A DNA stretch of 64,000 nt from Heterohyrax brucei (Eukaryota > Chordata > Mammalia > Hyracoidea > Procaviidae), in NCBI GenBank assembly GCA_028571685.1, contig CM053141.1:138350833-138414832 (forward strand), read 5' to 3'. A model generated the notes under the pieces. The model was not told where the DNA came from. It searched no databases and saw only the letters and a list, made by a program, of their open reading frames with translations. Each line of letters starts with the position of its first letter. Position 1 is the stretch's first letter. Below are positions 24,755-36,265 of this stretch, one piece after another. The position numbers and the translations under genes were made by a program.

Positions 24755-26118
24755 TTCCACTGGCAGTCAGTGGAGGCTTGCTTCTTGTTGTGATGCTGGG
24801 AGCTATGCCACTGATATTTAGGTACCAGCAGGGTCAACCATAGTAGACATTACACACGTGGCACCACCTTACTTTCTAGAAACAAAGAGGATTTGAAACA
24901 CTTACTGATTGTCATGGATTGAATTCTGAAGCCTCCAAAGTAGGTGTAGCCACGTGGCTGGGCCATGATTCCCAGTATCTTGTGACTGTCCTCCATTCTG
25001 TGGTTTTCCTATTCTGTATGTTAAAGATTAGGCTGGTACTGTAAATCCCTTGATAAGATCACCTCTCCCTGCTCCACTATAAAGGGAGTTTCCCTGGATT
25101 ATGACTTGCCCCACCCTTAATCCTTTCATCCTAGAGAGAGAAAAGGACACAGAAGCGGGCAGAGAATTGGGAACCTCGTACTATCAAGAAAGCAGCACCA
25201 GAATAGCGTGTCCTTCAGACCTGAGGTTCCTGTGCCAAGATGCTCCCAAGACAAAGACTAATGCAATACCAGACTTTCTTCCAGAGCTGACAAGGGGAAA
25301 GCCTTCCCCTGGAGCGGACATCCTGAATATGGACTTGTAGCCTAGCGGACTATGTAAGAATAAACCTTCCTTTGTTAAAGCCATCCACTCTGTGGTATTT
25401 CTGCTAGAGCAGCCCTAACTAACTAAAACACTGATGAAGATGGAGGACCACAGCCTTCAGTAAGGTTGCACCTCAACATCAAGGAAACAGAAATTGTCAA
25501 ACCTGGACCAGTACGCAGCATCGTCATAAATAGAGAAAGGATTGAGGTTGTCAAAGATTTCATTTTACGTGGGCCCACAATCAACGCCCATGGAAGCTGC
25601 AGTCAATAAATCAAAAGATGCATTGCAATGGGAAAATCTGCTACAAAGGATCTCTTTAAACTATTGAAAAGTAAAGATGCCACATTGAAGACTAAAGTAC
25701 ACCTGACCCAAGCCATGCGAAAGCTGAACAATGAACAAAGAAGACAGAAGAACTGACGCCTTTGAATTGTGGTGTTGAAGAAGAATGCTGAACGTACCAT
25801 GGACAGCCAAAAGAACAAACAGATCTGCTCTGGAAGAAGTACAACCAGAGTGCTCCCTAGAAGCAAAGATGGCAAGACTGGGTCTTACATACTCTGGACA
25901 TGTTGTTAGGATGGATCAGTCCCTGGAGAAGGACATCACGCCTGGTCAGTGAAAAAGAGGAAGACCCTCAACAAGATGGCTTGACACAGTTGCTGCAACG
26001 ATGGGCTTAAGCATAAAAATGATTGCGGACATGGCACAAGACTGGGCAGTGTTTCGTGCTGTTGTGCCTAGGGTCATTATGAATCAGAACTGACTTAATG
26101 GCACCTAAGAACAGTAAC
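24755..26118 (+). mobile_element. RTE LINE, sense, internally deleted and split by an LTR
   Basis: The 5' end (ggaggcttgcttcttgttgt) is present to about 24904. A large internal deletion then joins it to the late reverse-transcriptase region, which runs from 25431 to the 3' end cacctaagaacagtaacaa. Without the LTR it is about 0.84 kb. The late frame (ctgacccaagccatgc, gaagtacaaccagagtgctc, ggacatgttgttaggatgga) is typical of this RTE and carries stops. It lies in the antisense LTR above with a 9-bp duplication. Confidence 0.88.
24910..25430 (+). mobile_element. Solo LTR, MaLR family, with intact duplication
   Basis: tgtcatggattgaattctga to ctaactaactaaaaca. Flanks are exactly CTGAT (24905-24909 and 25431-25435). 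The AATAAA word occurs in agaataaaccttcc. It sits inside the sense RTE and is the youngest member of this nest. Confidence 0.95.
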
Positions 26119-26639
26119 AATGCTGCTCTAACAGAAATACCATGAGTGAGTGGCTTTAACAGAGAAGTTTATTCTTACCCAGTCCAGTATGCTACAAGTC
26201 CAAATTCAGAATGTTAGCTCCAGCGGAAGGCTTTCCCTCTTCTTGGCTCTGGAAGAAAGTCCTTATGTTACATCAGTTTCAGGTCAGGGAGTGTCTTGGT
26301 TCAGGAACCTCAGGTCTGAAGGACATGCCATACTCCTGGTGCTGATTTCTTGATGGTATGAGGTTCTCAATTTTCTGCCAGCTTCCCTTTCCTTTTATCT
26401 CTTACAGGATAAAAAGATAAAGGGAAGTGCAAGCCACATTCCAGGGTAATTCTCTTTACATTGGAGCAGGGAAGTAAACTTAGGAAGGGATTTAGAGTCC
26501 CACCCTAAATCTCTTTAATATACAGCGCAGAAAAATCACAAAACAGAGGGCAATTACCAAACACTGGTAATCACGACCCAACTAAATTTCTATAGATTAT
26601 TTTGGGGGGACACAATTCAATCCATGACATTATTCAAAT

Positions 26640-26738
26640 ATTGCTAGTACTTAAATATCAGTGGCATAAGCTTCCAGCATCACAACACCGTGCAAGCCCC
26701 TGCAGTAAGACAAACTGACATACACATGGGGAGGCTTC
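26640..26738 (-). mobile_element. RTE LINE 5' end fragment, antisense
   Basis: tcagtggcataagcttccag, gtgcaagcccctgcagtaag and ctgacatacacatgggg are the inverse of the RTE 5' terminus seen in sense at 24755. Confidence 0.7.
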
Positions 26739-26944
26739 ACAGATTTATATGTATAATACATTACAAATATTTTATTTAATCCCAACAATAAAGATTTGTA
26801 ATATAAGAATCATTACCAGTTTCATAAGTAGAAAACAAGAAATTCCCCCAAAGTTACATTGATATCAAGAGCAAATCCTTAAGTGTCTGACTCCCGTGTA
26901 TTTGTTGTTTTGGATATTAGGGACAATATAAGGCGAGTGGTATA
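26739..26944. other. No recognised feature
   Basis: AT-rich, nothing seen. Confidence 0.4.
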
Positions 26945-27082
26945 TGGGGGTTAAGATCTGGGTGGTTAGTTGGAAGCCACCAGCCTTGGAAACGGTATGG
27001 GTCAGTTGTGCTCTGTCCTACTGGGTTCCTGTGAATTGTGGTGTTGGAGGAATTGACTGGACAGCAACGGGTTTGATTTTTA
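26945..27082 (+). repeat. AfroSINE, sense, decayed head
   Basis: The body includes gggtcagttgtgctctgtcc and the tail gaggaattgactggacagca. Confidence 0.7.
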
Positions 27083-27689
27083 AAAGGTTATCTGAAAAGA
27101 ATTTGAAATTAAGGGACTCTATCAAACGCAGCTTCATGGGATTGACAGCAGCAGACATCATGGCTTAAGTCACAACATGGTCTTAAAACTTCAAAAATAA
27201 ACAGAAAATAATTTCAAAAGGTGTGTGTGGGGGGGGGGTGTTTTAAAGCCTGAAGTAAAGAGGAGTAAAGAATGAAAACCATACCATCTGTTTAGCAGAG
27301 GGCCTCTGAGGTATGAGGGCAGATTTAAGTAGATGCTGATTCTCCATAAGGTACACCCAGCACGCACCTTCTTCTGACCTCATTTCTTTGTCACTTGGAT
27401 TTTAAGACCCCATTATGCTACCGAAATTAGTTGAATATTTAAGTACCTATAAACTCCCAGATGCCAACTTGAAACGGAAGCTTGTCAACTCTTTAATTCT
27501 TGAGTTCAGGCAAGGAGGTACCTCAGCTAACAGGACAGGAAACAGAACAGCTAACAGGAGCAGTACAGTCACTCACAAAGTGCCACAAAAGGCAGAACAC
27601 GCAGCCTGGTGGCCTTCGCTACCTTTTACATGAACATTCTGATTAATATTTAAAGCATATTCTGGTCTCTATTTCTGTCATTATTAAGG
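27083..27689. other. No recognised gene; G-rich microsatellite
   Basis: A gtgtgtgtgg plus G-run lies at about 27221-27239. The remainder is unique-looking. Confidence 0.4.
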
Positions 27690-27742
27690 TGCCAAGCCAA
27701 ATGCCGTCGAGTTGGATCCGACTCATGGTAACTGACATAATT
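27690..27742 (-). repeat. AfroSINE fragment, antisense
   Basis: gccaagccaaatgccgtcga and ttggatccgactcatggtaa only. Confidence 0.7.
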
Positions 27743-27784
27743 ACAGACGCCTTCAAACAGATTATTAGGTGGGTATCCCGGTTA

Positions 27785-27980
27785 TAGTTAAAGGCTGAAT
27801 GCTGGAGTCAAATCGCCTGGGTTCAAGAGTCCCGTCACCTGTTGGGCGGCCCTAAACAATTTGTAACCTTTCTTCATCTGCCAAGGGGAAACCAAGTTTC
27901 CTCACCAAGGAGCAGTAAGGGACGAACAGTCCACAAAAAACAGCAAGCACAGTGCAAGACACAAAGTAGCTAATAAATAG
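27785..27980 (+). repeat. MIR, sense
   Basis: ctggagtcaaatcgcctggg and tgttgggcggcc at the head, a tcttcatctgccaaggggaa core, and agtagctaataaatag at the tail. It is an ancient SINE about 0.4 kb upstream of the CpG island. Confidence 0.75.
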
Positions 27981-28369
27981 TCATGCACAACTTGGAGGAT
28001 CTCTTTTTGAAACAAAAAGTCATTTCAAGTCAAGTTTTCACACGTTCATGTTTTTATGCATAAAATAGGACAATTAGCAGCTTAGGCTTCTATTTACCCA
28101 CTATCATATGTTAATGGTATCATTTGTGAGCTGTCGATTTTATAAACTCTAAATTTTGAGAAACTGATAGATCAGGGAACGCCTCTCAGCACTAGTAATC
28201 AATGATTTAAATCAGTGTCTCCAGTTTCTCTGTTGTATCCGTCTGCAGGTTTCAAGATACACACATTTCAAAGTCAAGTGGGCGGGATATCTAGTTTACC
28301 TCTTTCCACCCAAGAGAAAAAGAAACAGGTCTGCACTTGGAACCTTCCGAAGCTCCGACGCAGGCGCCC
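27981..28369. other. LMNB1 upstream flank, no recognised feature
   Basis: AT-rich DNA shifting to GC-rich near 28330. Confidence 0.4.
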
Positions 28370-28501
28370 GTTACGTAACTGGGCAGCCGCCGGGCCCCGG
28401 GACCTTTTCCGAGCCTCCTCCTCGCGGCAGGAGGTACGGTTACAGCACCCGAGGCGCTCGCAGCCTCTAGAATTTCGCGTGCAGCCGTCGGGACGTTTAC
28501 A

Positions 28502-28753
28502 TTTGAATTTCCCTGAACAGCCGAGCGTGGGCGGCGGCGCAGGTCCGCCCCGGAAACCTCCCGGCCTTTCCCGCCACCCGCCGGCTCAGCCCCACTGGGG
28601 GTCCCCAAGAGGTGACGGGAAGGCAGGGCGGAGGCTGGGCGGAGGGCTGCGGCCCGGCCGTCCCGGACGCCCCTCCCCAAGGCTCTCGGTCCGTCCGGGC
28701 CACGCCCAGCCCAGCGCGGCCAGCGACGGTTACCAGAGCCGGAGTTTGAATTT
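28502..28753 (+). promoter_or_regulatory. Two TTTGAATTT motifs (CHR-like) in the promoter
   Basis: TTTGAATTT occurs at 28502-28510 and again at 28745-28753, AT-rich words in otherwise GC-rich DNA. TTTGAA is the core of the CHR element bound by DREAM/MuvB at cell-cycle genes. The second copy lies 45 bp upstream of the CCAAT box. Lamin B1 expression is linked to proliferation, so the match is plausible but unproven. Confidence 0.35.
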
Positions 28754-28797
28754 AGAGGCCCGGCCCTCAGGCCGCAGGAGAGCGCGGTCAGCCCCTG

Positions 28798-28802
28798 ATT
28801 GG
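28798..28802 (-). promoter_or_regulatory. Inverted CCAAT box (ATTGG)
   Basis: ATTGG within ctgattggccggcag, about 150-200 bp upstream of the likely transcription start. This fits an NF-Y site, which is common in cell-cycle-regulated promoters. Function is inferred. Confidence 0.6.
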
Positions 28803-28813
28803 CCGGCAGCGGC

Positions 28814-28819
28814 CACGTG
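28814..28819. promoter_or_regulatory. E-box CACGTG
   Basis: A palindromic CACGTG lies 11 bp after the inverted CCAAT box. It could bind MYC/MAX, USF or related bHLH factors; CpG methylation would block it. Binding is inferred. Confidence 0.5.
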
Positions 28820-29033
28820 GGAGGGCCGGCGCGCGCCGGCCATGTTGTGGAGCGCGGCGCCGTGGCCCACGCCACCTCCGCCCCCCGCGGCGCGCCTCCA
28901 GCCCGCCCCTCGCCGCCCGCCCCCCCCCCCCCGCGCCTGCCGCTCGGCGTAGCCAGAGAGGAAACAAAGTGCTGCGGGCGGGAGAATCGGCGGCGGCGTG
29001 AGGACCCTGCTCGGCCCTCTCGGTTACCCTCGC

Positions 29034-29041
29034 TTCGCGCC
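29034..29041 (+). promoter_or_regulatory. E2F-like site TTCGCGCC
   Basis: TTCGCGCC fits an E2F core. It lies in the probable start region or 5' untranslated region. An identical word is at 29216-29223. Both are predictions from motif only. Confidence 0.35.
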
Positions 29042-29110
29042 TTCCTGTGCGTGTGTGTCCGTCTGTGTATGTGTGAGTCTTCTTACAAAGGGCATTTTAG
29101 GATTGACTGA

Positions 29111-29701
<591 letters not shown>

Positions 29702-30170
29702 TGAGTGTTCGCCCGACAGCCACGTTTGCGCGCGCGAGGAGGATCCGGCGGCGCCGCCCGCGGCGGCCGGCAGGGAGGGAGGGCGAGGGGCAGATGGTGG
29801 CTTCCTTCGGATGGGACATTGTCTCCGTGTCCGGAAAGGAGAAGGAATTTATGTTTTAAGTCGGGGGTGGGGGGCGAGGGGCGCGGAGGAGGCTTGGGTG
29901 GTAGCGATGCGCACACGATGTGCATTTATCCCTCATGTATACCTGACTCTGGCGTGCCAGCGGCGGCAGAGAGGGCACCCGGCCGCCGGCCCCAGGAGCG
30001 GGGAGGTGGAGGCAGGGCGCGTGCTTGTGAGCGCGCCCCGATTTCCGGCCGGCGCCGAGACAAAGCGGCTGGTGGGTTTTTGCGGTGCAGAGACTACCGG
30101 CCGGGGAGGTCCAAGTGCCTGCCGCAAGAATGAATGAGCTTTGCGCGGGCCGAGGGAGGAAGGGGAGGGA

Positions 30171-30802
30171 CTCGTCTGGAGCGTCCTTGTCTCTCGGGGG
30201 TGGGTCTTGCTTTGGCGCGCTTAGTCTTGGCCCTGTGACATTTTGTGACCGTTTTACGCCTGCCTTGGGCGTGGACGGATGGGCGGAGTCTGAACAGCAT
30301 GTTACTCGCTGCCTCAGCCAATTTGGGTTTCCAGGCTTCTCTGGCTTTCTCAGGGAAAAGATGATACGTCTTTCTGTGGGGCCAGGTCTCTGGGAACTGG
30401 CTTCGTGTGTGTCTTGGATGCCCTCTTTTTAGAATGACCCTTACCCACCAGAAGTCTCCTCTTTTTGCCCAGCTTTTGCTGTCTATTCGCCTCTCTCGCC
30501 CCTGGTTTCTCTTTGCTCTTTCTGGTCAAAGAAAGACCATGCTCGTTCACCGTCTGTCATTGTATTGGCGGTGGGGCCAGGGCAGGTGAAAGAGTGCTGC
30601 GCAGATGTTGACGGCCGTGATGTGAGAGAGGTCCTAACTCCACCTGAGGGGTCTGAGCTGTTAGTTCAAGGCACAAAGACAAACTTATGTTTCTTTGCTT
30701 TGACTTTCTGATAGCAAAATGCATACTTATCAGTGAGCACCGAGTGTTACTGTCATGCTTTAGGGTGTTGTTAAATTTGGTTTGAGAATCTCATCGTGGC
30801 TG
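30171..30802. other. Start of intron 1, no repeat recognised
   Basis: Declining GC content after the CpG island; no repeats. It may hold intronic regulatory DNA, but no specific motif stands out. Confidence 0.4.
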
Positions 30803-31010
30803 GTGACCCTGTGGGTGGTACAAATGATTAAGCACTGACTGCTGACTGAAAGGTTGGCCACTGAACTTACCCAGAGACACTTGGAAAGTAAGGCCTGGCA
30901 ATCTGCATCCAAAAGGTCACAGCCTTTAAACCTCTATGGGTGTAGTTCTACTGTGCACACTTTGGATCATTGTGAGTTATAATCTACTTGAAGACAACCA
31001 GCAACAACTT
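30803..31010 (+). repeat. Long-form AfroSINE, sense
   Basis: The body includes caatctgcatccaaaaggtc and cagcctttaaacctctatgg, and the tail tcattgtgagttataatcta. It is the long variant and rather old. Confidence 0.75.
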
Positions 31011-31167
31011 CTCCACTCCTAGTTGAAATTTCTGGAGGCACCTGACCCTGACTTTGACTCCCTTCACCCCTAGATGCTTTTCTGTCTATCACAGTCTGTG
31101 TGATTTGGGGTGTGTGTATCTCATTCTCACTTCTTAGGTATTTTTTAAAGTTTATGAAAAGTATGGG

Positions 31168-31352
31168 CCACAAAACCAACCCACTGCCATCAAGTCGATT
31201 GTCATTCGTAGGTGACCCTACAAGACAGGGTAGAAGGACCCGATAGAGTTTTCAAGACTGTAAGTCTTAACATAAGTGAACTGCTACATCATTCTTCCAC
31301 TCAGGAGCTGGTGGGGTTGAGTTTTTTAAACACTGTATCACCAGTACTCCTA
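31168..31352 (-). repeat. Long-form AfroSINE, antisense
   Basis: cccactgccatcaagtcgat, a long insert around tctaagtcttaac-like sequence, and atcaccagtactcc at the end. Confidence 0.8.
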
Positions 31353-31575
31353 AAAGTATTAGCATGTGGTAAAAATCAAATGGTATACACTGACTTATAA
31401 TGAAAACTGACAGCCTACCACACACTTCAGGAGGCACTCACATTAGCCTTTTTTTTCCTTTGGATGTTTAGTTCCATAGCCCAGAAATAATAAGGTGTAT
31501 TTCTTTCTTTGACTTGAAATTTTTTGTGATCATCTTTTGAAATGAAGGGTTAATTCATTCATGCTATTGTCCTTG

Positions 31576-31735
31576 GAAATCCTGGTGGCATAGGGTTAAG
31601 TGGTATGGCTGCTAACCAAAAGGTCAATAGTTCAAGTCCACCAGGCACTCTTTGGAAACTTTAATGGAGCAGTTTTACTCTGTCCTATAGGGTCGCTATG
31701 AGTCAGAACAGAGTCGGTGGCACTGGGTTATTGTC
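31576..31735 (+). repeat. AfroSINE, sense
   Basis: gaaatcctggtggcataggg head and gtcgctatgagtcagaacag tail. Confidence 0.9.
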
Positions 31736-32784
31736 TTCAGCGTGTTCTAAATTTTTTGTTATTGAATTGTTTCAAATCTTAGATGCTATTATTAGTTAGG
31801 AATCCACTAAGAAGAAGGAAGAAAAAAAACTCTCTAGGCCCAACTATGCATACCCTTTCTGTTGAGATGTTAAAATGTGATGCACACGCTGTATCTAGTG
31901 TGTCTCAGTCACTGCTGTGGAGAGGATACAGAGATTAAATAAAGGACCACTCTCAAGTTGGTAGTACAGTGAAGATGATACCCTGCAAGCAAATGAATAC
32001 CATGTTTCACCTAATGGGAAACTCTTTGATGCTCTTTGATGGTGGTGCTTTTACAGCCTTGAGAAAGGTTTTTCACATAATAACAAGACTGCCACCTGGC
32101 TGACAATATTTGTAAAGTGCTGTGAATTGTAAGATGCTTGCTGGTTTCAGTAGGGTTAAAAAGTAAGAGACCTGTGTGTATTAGAATAAGTGATAATGAT
32201 ACTGGTGATACAATGTTTGGTGATAACGTATGCTAGGGGAATAAAAATAAAGCAAAGTGAGGGATAGTGTGGCTTTTCTGAAGGGTTGATTTGAGAATAC
32301 TGATCCCTGAGGTGTCAAGTGATGTGCTGGGATATTTTTCTTAGATCTGTATGAGTGTTGTGCTCTTGGCCAATTTATTGGAGTACATGTATTCCTCATG
32401 TTAGGGTTAGATGTGTATTCCCTTTGCTAACATCGTATCACTTGGTCAAGATATGCCACATTTTAGTTTGCTTCATATTGGGGTCTTACCTTTTCATGTA
32501 CAATTTTGATTTTATTCCCAAATAGCCTTTTGTTTTTCTTGTTACTAAGGAATTATTTGCCTTTAGCATATCCTTGTACTTTTCCAGCCTCCTTATCATA
32601 ATGTTCATTGCCGGGGTCTCTTTTCTTTCTTCCCCGGAGCTGTCTGTTCTTCACACCTGCTGAGTTAGACTCCTAGTTTCTTCCTGGATCACATGTTTAA
32701 CTTTTACGTGAATTTGTCCCTCAGTTTTGTTGGAGACCATCTTTAAGTAATTTATTCAGAAAGGATAGCAAAAGGTAATTTTAT
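31736..32784. other. 1 kb of intron without recognised features
   Basis: Unique-looking AT-rich intron. Confidence 0.4.
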
Positions 32785-33720
32785 TTTATTAGTTTATTTT
32801 TTTATTGTACTTCAGATGAAAGTCTACAGAACAAACTAGTCTATTCGTAAGCGGTTAGTACATATTGTTTTATTTTTTCTTTTAATGGACTTGTGTAATC
32901 TGTGGCTGTAGGGTGAACCTCAGGAGTGACGTCATTATTATACCAAAAAGATGTCTGGGGCCAAGCTCTTGGGGTCTCTGCAGTCTCTGTCGGGCCAGTA
33001 AATTTGGTCTTCTTTTGTTAGAGTTTTGTTCCTTATTTTTCTCCATCTCTGTCTTGAACTGTTTATTGTGATCCCTGACAGAACAGTGCTAAATGGGCAC
33101 CATCTGGTTGTGCTGGACTCAGTCTGGTAGAGGCAGGTAGATGTGGTCCATTAGTCGTCTGCACCGATCTGTCTCTGGTGTCTCTAGTTTTCTGCATTCT
33201 CCTTTGCTTTCTTTTCTAAATTTTCCTTTGCTGTCCCAGGGGTGAGACCAATGGAGGATCCTAGATAGCTGCTCCTAGCCCGTCAAGACCCTAGACAATG
33301 TAGAACATTTTCTTTATAAACTGTGTTATGCCCGTTGTGCTAGATACTGCCTGAGACCACGCTCCCCATGGCCCTCAGCCTGGCAGTTCAGTCTCTCGGG
33401 GAGGTTGGACGTGTCTGTGAAGCTCCTGTGATTTTTGTCTTGTATAAGTTGTGCTGCCTTCCCCAGGAGTGTGTGTACTGTCTTACTCTTTACCAGAATT
33501 ACCACTTATTCTAGTGTGTCCGCAAGTAACTGTTTTGTCTCATGCTTGGTTACTATTTGGCATAGGTATAGAATGCCAGTTTAACAAATGTTTTTCATCA
33601 GAATTTAGAAAGTACTGTGTTGGCTCCATTGCTCCATGGGTGTCTAGCATTCAGTGTTGTTAATGTGTATTGTCCCATGCCAATCAGAGTTACTTTCTTT
33701 TGTTGGTAATTGTTTCTGGT
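32785..33720 (-). mobile_element. L1 3' untranslated region fragment, antisense
   Basis: A T-rich start near 32785 is followed by cagatgaaagtctacagaac, a gtctctgcagtctctgtcgg block shared with the copy at 38985, and aatgtagaacattttcttta. Confidence 0.65.
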
Positions 33721-33989
33721 TTTTTTCCCTGGAAGCTTCGCATGGTAATAGGTTTAGGTGTGGCTATTGCGTTATGTATCCTGGCTATTAAAAGAGGACA
33801 CCTTCAGGTGAGGGTTTGATCTTTGTTTAACTCTGGGAAAGTTTATTCCATTTAAGAAAAAATAGTTTTCTATACTCTGTTTCCTTTGTTCTCTCTTGTT
33901 AGTTGGAATCTTGATCTTTTTTCTCTTATTTTCTCCTCCAGTGTTTTTAAATAGGAAATTAACTCTTTTTTCTTTTCTAGCATAATATA

Positions 33990-34112
33990 CCAAACCACAC
34001 CCACTGCTGTAGAGTCAGTTCTGACTCGTAGCAACCTGTAGAGCAGAGAACTACCCCGTGGTTTCCAAGGAGTGTCTCGTGGATTCAAACTGCCAGCCTT
34101 TTGTTTAGCATC
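33990..34112 (-). repeat. AfroSINE, antisense, interrupted by a provirus
   Basis: 33990-34112 holds the inverted tail and body up to ccttttgtttagcatc. The missing head resumes at 36242 with gtgtctgtagtgcttcacca, after the MaLR provirus. Confidence 0.8.
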
Positions 34113-36241
34113 TCTTTTGGTCACCTAGGACTGCTGTAACAAAAATACTACAAAGTGGATGGCTTTAACAAAGGAAAGTTTATTTTTAGACTATCCAGTA
34201 GGCTACAAGTCTGAATTCAGGGTGTGTGTTCCAGGGGAAGGCTTTCCCTCTGTTAGCGCTCAAAGAATGTCCTTTTGTTGCATCCGTCTCTGGTGAGGGA
34301 GCATTTTGATGTAGGAACTCCAGGTCTGAAGGATGCGCCCTTCTCCCAGTGCTGCTTTCTTGATGATGTGAGGGTCCCAGCTTTTTTCTTGATTCCCTTA
34401 CCTTTTATCTCTTGTGAGATAAAAAAAATAAAGGGTGGTACAAGCCACGCTACAGGGAAACTCCATTTACACTGGAGCAGAGAGGTGACCTTAGAAAGGG
34501 ATTTACCAGTCCCACCCTAATTCTCTTTAACATGCAGCATAGGAAAATTACAAAATGGAGGACAGTTATAAGCTATTGGGAATCATGGCACAGCCAAATG
34601 ACCACATATGTCTTTGGGGTGACACAGTTCAATCCATGAAATTCCACCCTTTGGCCCCCCAAAGCCACACCTTTGAGACATGTAACACATTCATCCCATT
34701 ATAGCAAAAGTCATAGTAAAAGCATGTTCATCCCGTAAAGAAGTCTTAAATCAGTTCCAAGTCCATAATACAAAAACTCATCTCCAAATCTGTGAAACCT
34801 AGAATACAAGCTATCTCTTTCTACAGGTACAGTGGCAGAACAGGCACAAGTTAACCATTCTATTACAAATTGAGAAGGAAGGCAAAACAGGCAACAAACA
34901 AATCAGCAAAACATAGTACATTAGCCCTCAAAGCTTTGAAAATGGATCCTGTGTTCTGAGACAATTTATACATTAGCTTTGCCCTCCAGACTTCAGGTAT
35001 TGGTTACACTCTGGATTCTGAGTGTAGGTCCTCCAGCCCTTTGCTACAACTCTGCCTTCTAGGTCCACTTGGACAGCAGCTCTGCCCCCTCAGCTTTAGG
35101 TGCACTCTAAGCCCAACTGAGTGGCAGTTCCACTCCTACAAACACAGAAAGCTCTCACTCTACCTTTTCAGACCCCTGAGGTTATGGCCATACCTTTTGA
35201 GAGGAAGGCAGCTCAGCTTCTCATGTTGTTTGTCTCTTCAGCTTCTCCTTCATGTGGCCTCATGGCCTGGGCCTCTGTCCTGCATCAGCCCTGCTGCGGA
35301 CAGTGTTCTAGAGCTCTGTAGCTCCACTGATTTAAGTGCCTGAAGGCACTCCACTCTGCTGGGAAGCCTCCTGCACGCAGGTGCTTAGCTGTCTCACTCC
35401 ATAGGTCAGCACGCCAAGCTCCACTGATTCAAGTGCCCGGAGACACTCCACTCTGCCACCAAATGTCAGTGCATAGGCACTCTCCGCTCTCTTGCTCCAT
35501 GAGTTGGCTTCAGTGCTGCCTCATTCTAGTCTTCTGGTACTGCTGCTGGTGCTGCTGCTGCTGCTGATGATGATGGTTCTCTGCTGCTTGTTTCTTAGTC
35601 TGCAGTTTTTTCAGTGTTAACAGTTTTCCTTGGTTCCTTCTGAGTCTTACTTCCATTCACAGTTTCAAAACCACATCCACATTTTAGGTATTTGGTAGAG
35701 CAGCACCCTGCTCTTGGTACCAAATTCTGTTTTAGTTGTCTAGTGCTACTCTAATAGAAATACCACAAAGTTGGTGGCTTTAACAAAGGAAAGTTTATTC
35801 TTATGCAGTCCAGTAGGCTACAAGTCTGAATTCAGGGTGTCCATCCATTCCCGGGGAGGGCTTTCCCGCTGTTGCCTCTGGAGGAAAGTTTTTTTGTTGC
35901 AGCAGTCTTTGCTCGGGGAGCATCTTGGTGCAGGAACCTCATGTCTGAAGGACGTGCTCTTCTTTTGGTGCTGCTTTCTTAATAGTGTGAGGCTTCCCAG
36001 CTTTCTACTTGCTTCCGTTTCACCTCTTGTAAGATAAAAGAGTAAAGGAGAGTACAAGCCACACTCCAGGGAAACTCTCTTTACATTGGAGCAAGAAGGG
36101 ATTTATAGTCCTACTCTAATCATCTTTAACATATAGCCTAGGAAAATTGCAAAATGGAGGGCAATTATAAGCTATTGGGAATCATGGCTCAGCCCAGTGG
36201 CCACACACATTTTGGGCGGAGGCACAGTTCAATCCATGACA
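34113..36241 (-). mobile_element. Complete MaLR provirus (LTR - internal - LTR), antisense
   Basis: Two inverted LTRs of the window's main MaLR family (34113-34641 and 35728-36241) enclose a 1.09-kb internal region. On the minus strand the 5' LTR is 36241-35728, followed at about 35725-35707 by a tggtacca-containing primer-binding site of the type used by ERVL/MaLR elements. The internal region has no intact frame. A purine-rich stretch (gggtggaattt-like, minus strand) precedes the 3' LTR. Flanks gcatc and gtgtc could be a decayed 5-bp duplication. The internal part contains a CTG/ATG-rich repeat at 35538-35577. As in other MaLRs, retroviral genes are absent. Confidence 0.88.
35538..35577 (+). 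repeat. Short imperfect (CTG)n/(GAT)n tract
   Basis: ctgctgctggtgctgctgct followed by gatgatgatgg, inside the provirus internal region. Confidence 0.9.
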
Positions 36242-36265
36242 GTGTCTGTAGTGCTTCACCAGTAA
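36242..36265 (-). repeat. Head of the AfroSINE split by the provirus
   Basis: gtgtctgtagtgcttcaccag continues the SINE of 33990-34112. Confidence 0.6.

Larger units (their letters stand above)
24732..26629 (-). mobile_element. MaLR LTR, antisense, split by a sense RTE
   Basis: The inverted LTR starts at 24732 (tgctttagtcagctaatgct), is broken at 24754, and resumes at 26119 (aatgctgctctaacagaaat) to end in cacaattcaatccatgaca at 26629. Both broken ends carry AATGCTGCT (24746-24754 and 26119-26127), an exact 9-bp duplication made by the RTE insertion. Confidence 0.9.

Noticed and set aside
28215..28952. 245-codon open frame on + and 194-codon frame on - over the CpG island
   Set aside because: Low-complexity Pro/Arg/Ala-rich translations arising from GC-rich promoter DNA; no known family, no Kozak support, and they overlap each other and the promoter.
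35041..35343. 100-codon open frame in the provirus internal region
   Set aside because: It runs opposite to the provirus and has no family resemblance; chance frame in GC-moderate DNA.
35538..35577. Disease-type CTG expansion
   Set aside because: Short, interrupted, and inside a retroelement.
34113..36241. Protein-coding endogenous retrovirus
   Set aside because: The internal region is too short and has no gag, pro, pol or env frames; it is MaLR-type.
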